DNA of 64,000 nt from the NCBI GenBank assembly GCA_025210735.1, contig JAOARD010000007.1, forward strand, positions 124,001 through 188,000, given 5' to 3'. Numbering within the stretch: position 1 is the first letter of the stretch; every line of letters begins with the position of its first letter. Origin of the DNA: Bacteroidales bacterium. Its GTDB lineage: Bacteria; Bacteroidota; Bacteroidia; Bacteroidales; UBA6680. The translations under genes were made by a program, and so were the position numbers. The notes under the pieces are model-generated. The model saw nothing but the letters and a program-made list of their open reading frames with translations, ran no database searches and was not told where the DNA came from. This document shows positions 61,197 through 64,000 of this stretch, in pieces.

Positions 61197-64000
61197 TTAA
61201 GCCTCTTTAACACTATTGGTTTTAACCTCGCTGTTAGACGATACCATATAAAGTACCGGAAGAACAAACAGGGTAAGAATCATTCCGAATATCAAACCAA
61301 AGCAGATAACAGTTCCTAATGGCCCCCAAAGTGGTGAATTACTAAGTATCATAGGAACAACGCCTATTGCCGCAGCCATTGATGTCAGGAATATTGGTCG
61401 CATACGTCGCTTTCCGGAAGCTATTGCTGCCTGCTTGTATGTATACCCCTCGGTATTAACAAGGTACATTGCATAATCTATAAGTATTATACCATTACGC
61501 ACTGTAATACCCATAAGACCAATTATCCCGATGAATGATGTAAACCCAAACGGATAACCAACCAGCTTAAGTCCTAATGCTGCCCCGAAAAGACTAAGAA
61601 GCATTGTTGACATAATTAACAGCGATCTGCGTATTGTTTTAAACTGTAAAAGAAGTATAAAGAATATCAGAACCACACTTACTCCAAGTGAGTATCCCAT
61701 AGGTATATAATTTTTACGTACCTCTGCTGCCTCGCCACCATAACTTATGGTTATACCATCCTGAAGTTCAAGGTCATCAATTGATGGTTTTATCTGCGAC
61801 AGCACATTTGAGTATATAACACCTCTGGTAACATCTGCCTGAACAGTTATTGTTCTTACACCGTTACGTCTTGCAATATTTCCTTCTGTCCACTCCGGTT
61901 TAAGTTTACCAACTGTTCGTAGCGGTAACGACTCAAATGTAAGAATAGATGATACTAATTGATTCTGCAAATCGTTTACATCATCGGTAAGGTGATCCTC
62001 TTTTGAGAGTAGTACCTTTACCGGATAGTCATCTTCCCATATTGTGGTTAGTGGTATTCCGTTTAACGATGTCATTAACGATGCTGCTATCAGTGTTTTT
62101 GAGTATCCCAGTTTATTTGCTTTATCCTTATCAAGCTCTATTGATATTGATTGACGTTTCTCTAACCAATCGTTTCGTACCCATGTTGTATTACTGTTTT
62201 CTGATATTATATGAGTTATCTCATCTGCCGTCTGCTTTAGTTTTGTAATATCATCTCCCGAGATTCTCACCTCAATTGGTGCCGAGAAGCTCTCCATTGC
62301 AAGCTGTTTCCATTTTATATTTGCCGATGGAAATGCTCCTCTGTATACCTTTTCGTAATGGTCAAGCAGCTCCAGAGTTGCATCGTTTGATACTGTGTTT
62401 ACCAATATCTGACCATAATTCTTGGCTGGCATATGTGGTGCATACAGTGTATGAAAACGAGGCGATCCGGTTCCTACAAAACTTGCTACATTAGTAATTC
62501 TTTTATCCATTAACAGAGCTCTCTCCAGACTATCTATAACCTCCTCGGTTTTGTTAAGCGATGATCCTTCGGGCAGATATATCTCTACAGCAAACTGTTT
62601 ACGATCCATACTCGGGAACAGTTGTTGATCTGTAGTGTAGAATATAATAACCGCTGCAACAACTGATAATATACCCAGTGTAATTGTAACCGATTTATTT
62701 CGGAATGCTTTCTCAAGAATAGTATCGTACAGATTCTGAATAAGATCTAACAGATTTTTCTTGTCACTTTTTTTATCTTCTTTATGCAATCCCTTTTTTA
62801 TGAATAAATAACAGATAAAAGGTACAAGCAGTATTGCTACAACTAGTGATATTATAAGTGCAATGGCAATTGTAAGCGGGAATGCTCCAACAAAATCACC
62901 CGCCATTCCTGTAAGGAATATCATAAGAGGCATAAAAGCGGCAATTATGGCTCCGGTAGCTGATACTACAGGTATTACCAGTTCTGTTGATGCTTTCCAT
63001 GCAGCGTTCCATGGTGTTTCGCCTGTATCAAGTTTCTCTACATGATTATCGATAACAACAATTGCGTTATCAACCACCATACCCAAAACAACAATAAGGC
63101 CTGCAAGTGATACAATATCTAACTGTATACCTACCATCTGCATAACCCCCATTGTAATAAGTATTGATACAGGTATGGTTATAGCAGCAACCGACGATAC
63201 TCTGAACGGAAGCAGTATCATTGTAACAACTATTACAGATAATATAGCAATAAGAAACTCTTTCATAAAGTGCGAAATAGAGTCGTCTACCACTTCAGGC
63301 TGATTTGATATTACATTTATCTTTACATCTCTGTCTGCTTTATCGCGAAAGTTATCAAGCACCTCTATAATCTGCTCACCAAACTGCACTATATTGTTTC
63401 CTGTTTGCATCTCTAGAGATAAAAGCAAAGCATTATTACCATTGTTACGTATATAGCTGTCCGGATCGTCATATTTTCTCTCAAAACGGGCAATGTCTTT
63501 AAGGCGAATTATATTACCCTGTGGATCTGAATATATTATCTGTTCTGCAAGATCATCTATTGTTTCGTACTTAGGAGGCATATGAACAGGCAGTATCAAC
63601 TCATCGTTATCAAGCTGTCCGGCATAATTAAATGCCTCATGTATTTTAAATGATGTAAATATGGTATTTGCATCTACATTGTACTCATTAAGCTTCTCCT
63701 GTTGTACGTATATAAATATCTTCTCCTTCTGATCGCCATATCTCTTTATCTTTGAAACTGAAGGAACTTTTCTAATATCCCTTTCCAGTTGTTTCATTAC
63801 TGTTTCTAACTCACGATAACTTTTGTTTTCAGACGACATTGTAATGAGCAGTGCTGAGGTATCGCCAAAATCGTTTGTACCTATCAGCGCCAGAACACTT
63901 GATGGCAACTGCATTCTCAGCTCACTTAACCCATGACGCAGTTTAGACCAGAATTTATCAGCATCCTTTACATTTTCATTTAATTCAACAAATATTATCA
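61197..64000 (-). CDS. RND-family efflux transporter (5' end beyond window)
   Basis: About 934 residues are present; the reading frame is open through 64000 (upstream codons read FVELNENVKDADKFWSKLRH), so the start lies outside and roughly 90 residues are missing. Twelve-helix RND architecture with two large periplasmic loops. Seen: GLIVVLGMVVDNAIVVIDNH for helix 4 with the proton-relay Asp, PLMIFLTGMAGDFVGAFPLT, and a second-half GLMGITVRNGIILIDYAMYL. HAE-1-like and similar to AcrB/MdtB types. It exports drugs or other amphiphiles with TolC. Confidence 0.92.
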   Translation of the reverse strand, partial: IIFVELNENVKDADKFWSKLRHGLSELRMQLPSSVLALIGTNDFGDTSALLITMSSENKSYRELETVMKQLERDIRKVPSVSKIKRYGDQKEKIFIYVQQEKLNEYNVDANTIFTSFKIHEAFNYAGQLDNDELILPVHMPPKYETIDDLAEQIIYSDPQGNIIRLKDIARFERKYDDPDSYIRNNGNNALLLSLEMQTGNNIVQFGEQIIEVLDNFRDKADRDVKINVISNQPEVVDDSISHFMKEFLIAILSVIVVTMILLPFRVSSVAAITIPVSILITMGVMQMVGIQLDIVSLAGLIVVLGMVVDNAIVVIDNHVEKLDTGETPWNAAWKASTELVIPVVSATGAIIAAFMPLMIFLTGMAGDFVGAFPLTIAIALIISLVVAILLVPFICYLFIKKGLHKEDKKSDKKNLLDLIQNLYDTILEKAFRNKSVTITLGILSVVAAVIIFYTTDQQLFPSMDRKQFAVEIYLPEGSSLNKTEEVIDSLERALLMDKRITNVASFVGTGSPRFHTLYAPHMPAKNYGQILVNTVSNDATLELLDHYEKVYRGAFPSANIKWKQLAMESFSAPIEVRISGDDITKLKQTADEITHIISENSNTTWVRNDWLEKRQSISIELDKDKANKLGYSKTLIAASLMTSLNGIPLTTIWEDDYPVKVLLSKEDHLTDDVNDLQNQLVSSILTFESLPLRTVGKLKPEWTEGNIARRNGVRTITVQADVTRGVIYSNVLSQIKPSIDDLELQDGITISYGGEAAEVRKNYIPMGYSLGVSVVLIFFILLLQFKTIRRSLLIMSTMLLSLFGAALGLKLVGYPFGFTSFIGIIGLMGITVRNGIILIDYAMYLVNTEGYTYKQAAIASGKRRMRPIFLTSMAAAIGVVPMILSNSPLWGPLGTVICFGLIFGMILTLFVLPVLYMVSSNSEVKTNSVKEA

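Overview
The window is AT-rich, gene-dense bacterial chromosome from a Bacteroidota member, most likely of the Bacteroidales/Marinilabiliales kind. Grounds for this: type IX secretion C-terminal sorting domains of both type A (end of 40795-46830) and type B (end of 21452-22909); a FecI/FecR/STN cell-surface signalling locus; DUF3276 (PUR-like), DUF5606, DUF1573 and long-form NusB proteins; a FeoA-FeoB fusion with its small Cys-rich partner; and Bacteroidota-type promoters (TTTG, about 19 nt, TAnnTTTG). No rRNA, CRISPR array or intact insertion sequence was seen.

Layout. 182-5238 (minus) is a signalling operon: ECF sigma factor, FecR anti-sigma factor, a 626-aa outer-membrane protein joining an STN domain to a repeat-rich barrel, a 371-aa paralogue and an 87-aa mini-paralogue. 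5328-10976 holds poorly characterised envelope and cytoplasmic proteins, including a soluble TonB-C protein. 11059-15879 is an accessory island: two ~1.15 kb blocks, each with three copies of a hairpin-rich repeat, flank a lipoprotein gene and a TonB-C/TPR gene. 16213-25591 is housekeeping: threonine aldolase, DUF819 permease, Fur, RelA/SpoT, a T9SS type B FnIII protein and an M16 peptidase pair. 25852-29965 holds a transglutaminase-fold protein lacking its Cys and the feoAB locus. 30123-36121 is a conserved cluster (nusB, DUF1573, yajC, ybbR, coaE, TerB-DnaJ, DUF5606). 36180-38890 is a second ECF sigma operon with a lipoprotein and a membrane-anchored barrel protein. 38909-40462 is a decay zone (T9SS tail fragment, degenerate tyrosine recombinase, tandem repeats). 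40795-46830 encodes a 2011-aa secreted C11 (clostripain-type) protease. Then come glyA, two tandem ClC channels, a GH5 cellulase without signal peptide, an organic-peroxide defence operon (gpx, doxX, nitroreductase, OhrR-like), a HIRAN protein, a RING/TerD-like protein, an aberrant tRNA-like locus and a TolC/RND efflux operon that runs off the right edge.

The points most worth a second look are the sigma/anti-sigma system whose STN domain is fused to a non-TonB repeat barrel, the six-copy hairpin repeat with compensatory stem changes, a dispersed ~60-bp repeat found ahead of four genes, the tRNA-like gene with a ~37-nt insertion, the paired palindromes around the gpx promoter, and the RING/TerD-like and HIRAN neighbours. 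All calls come from reading sequence and translations; no database search was run.
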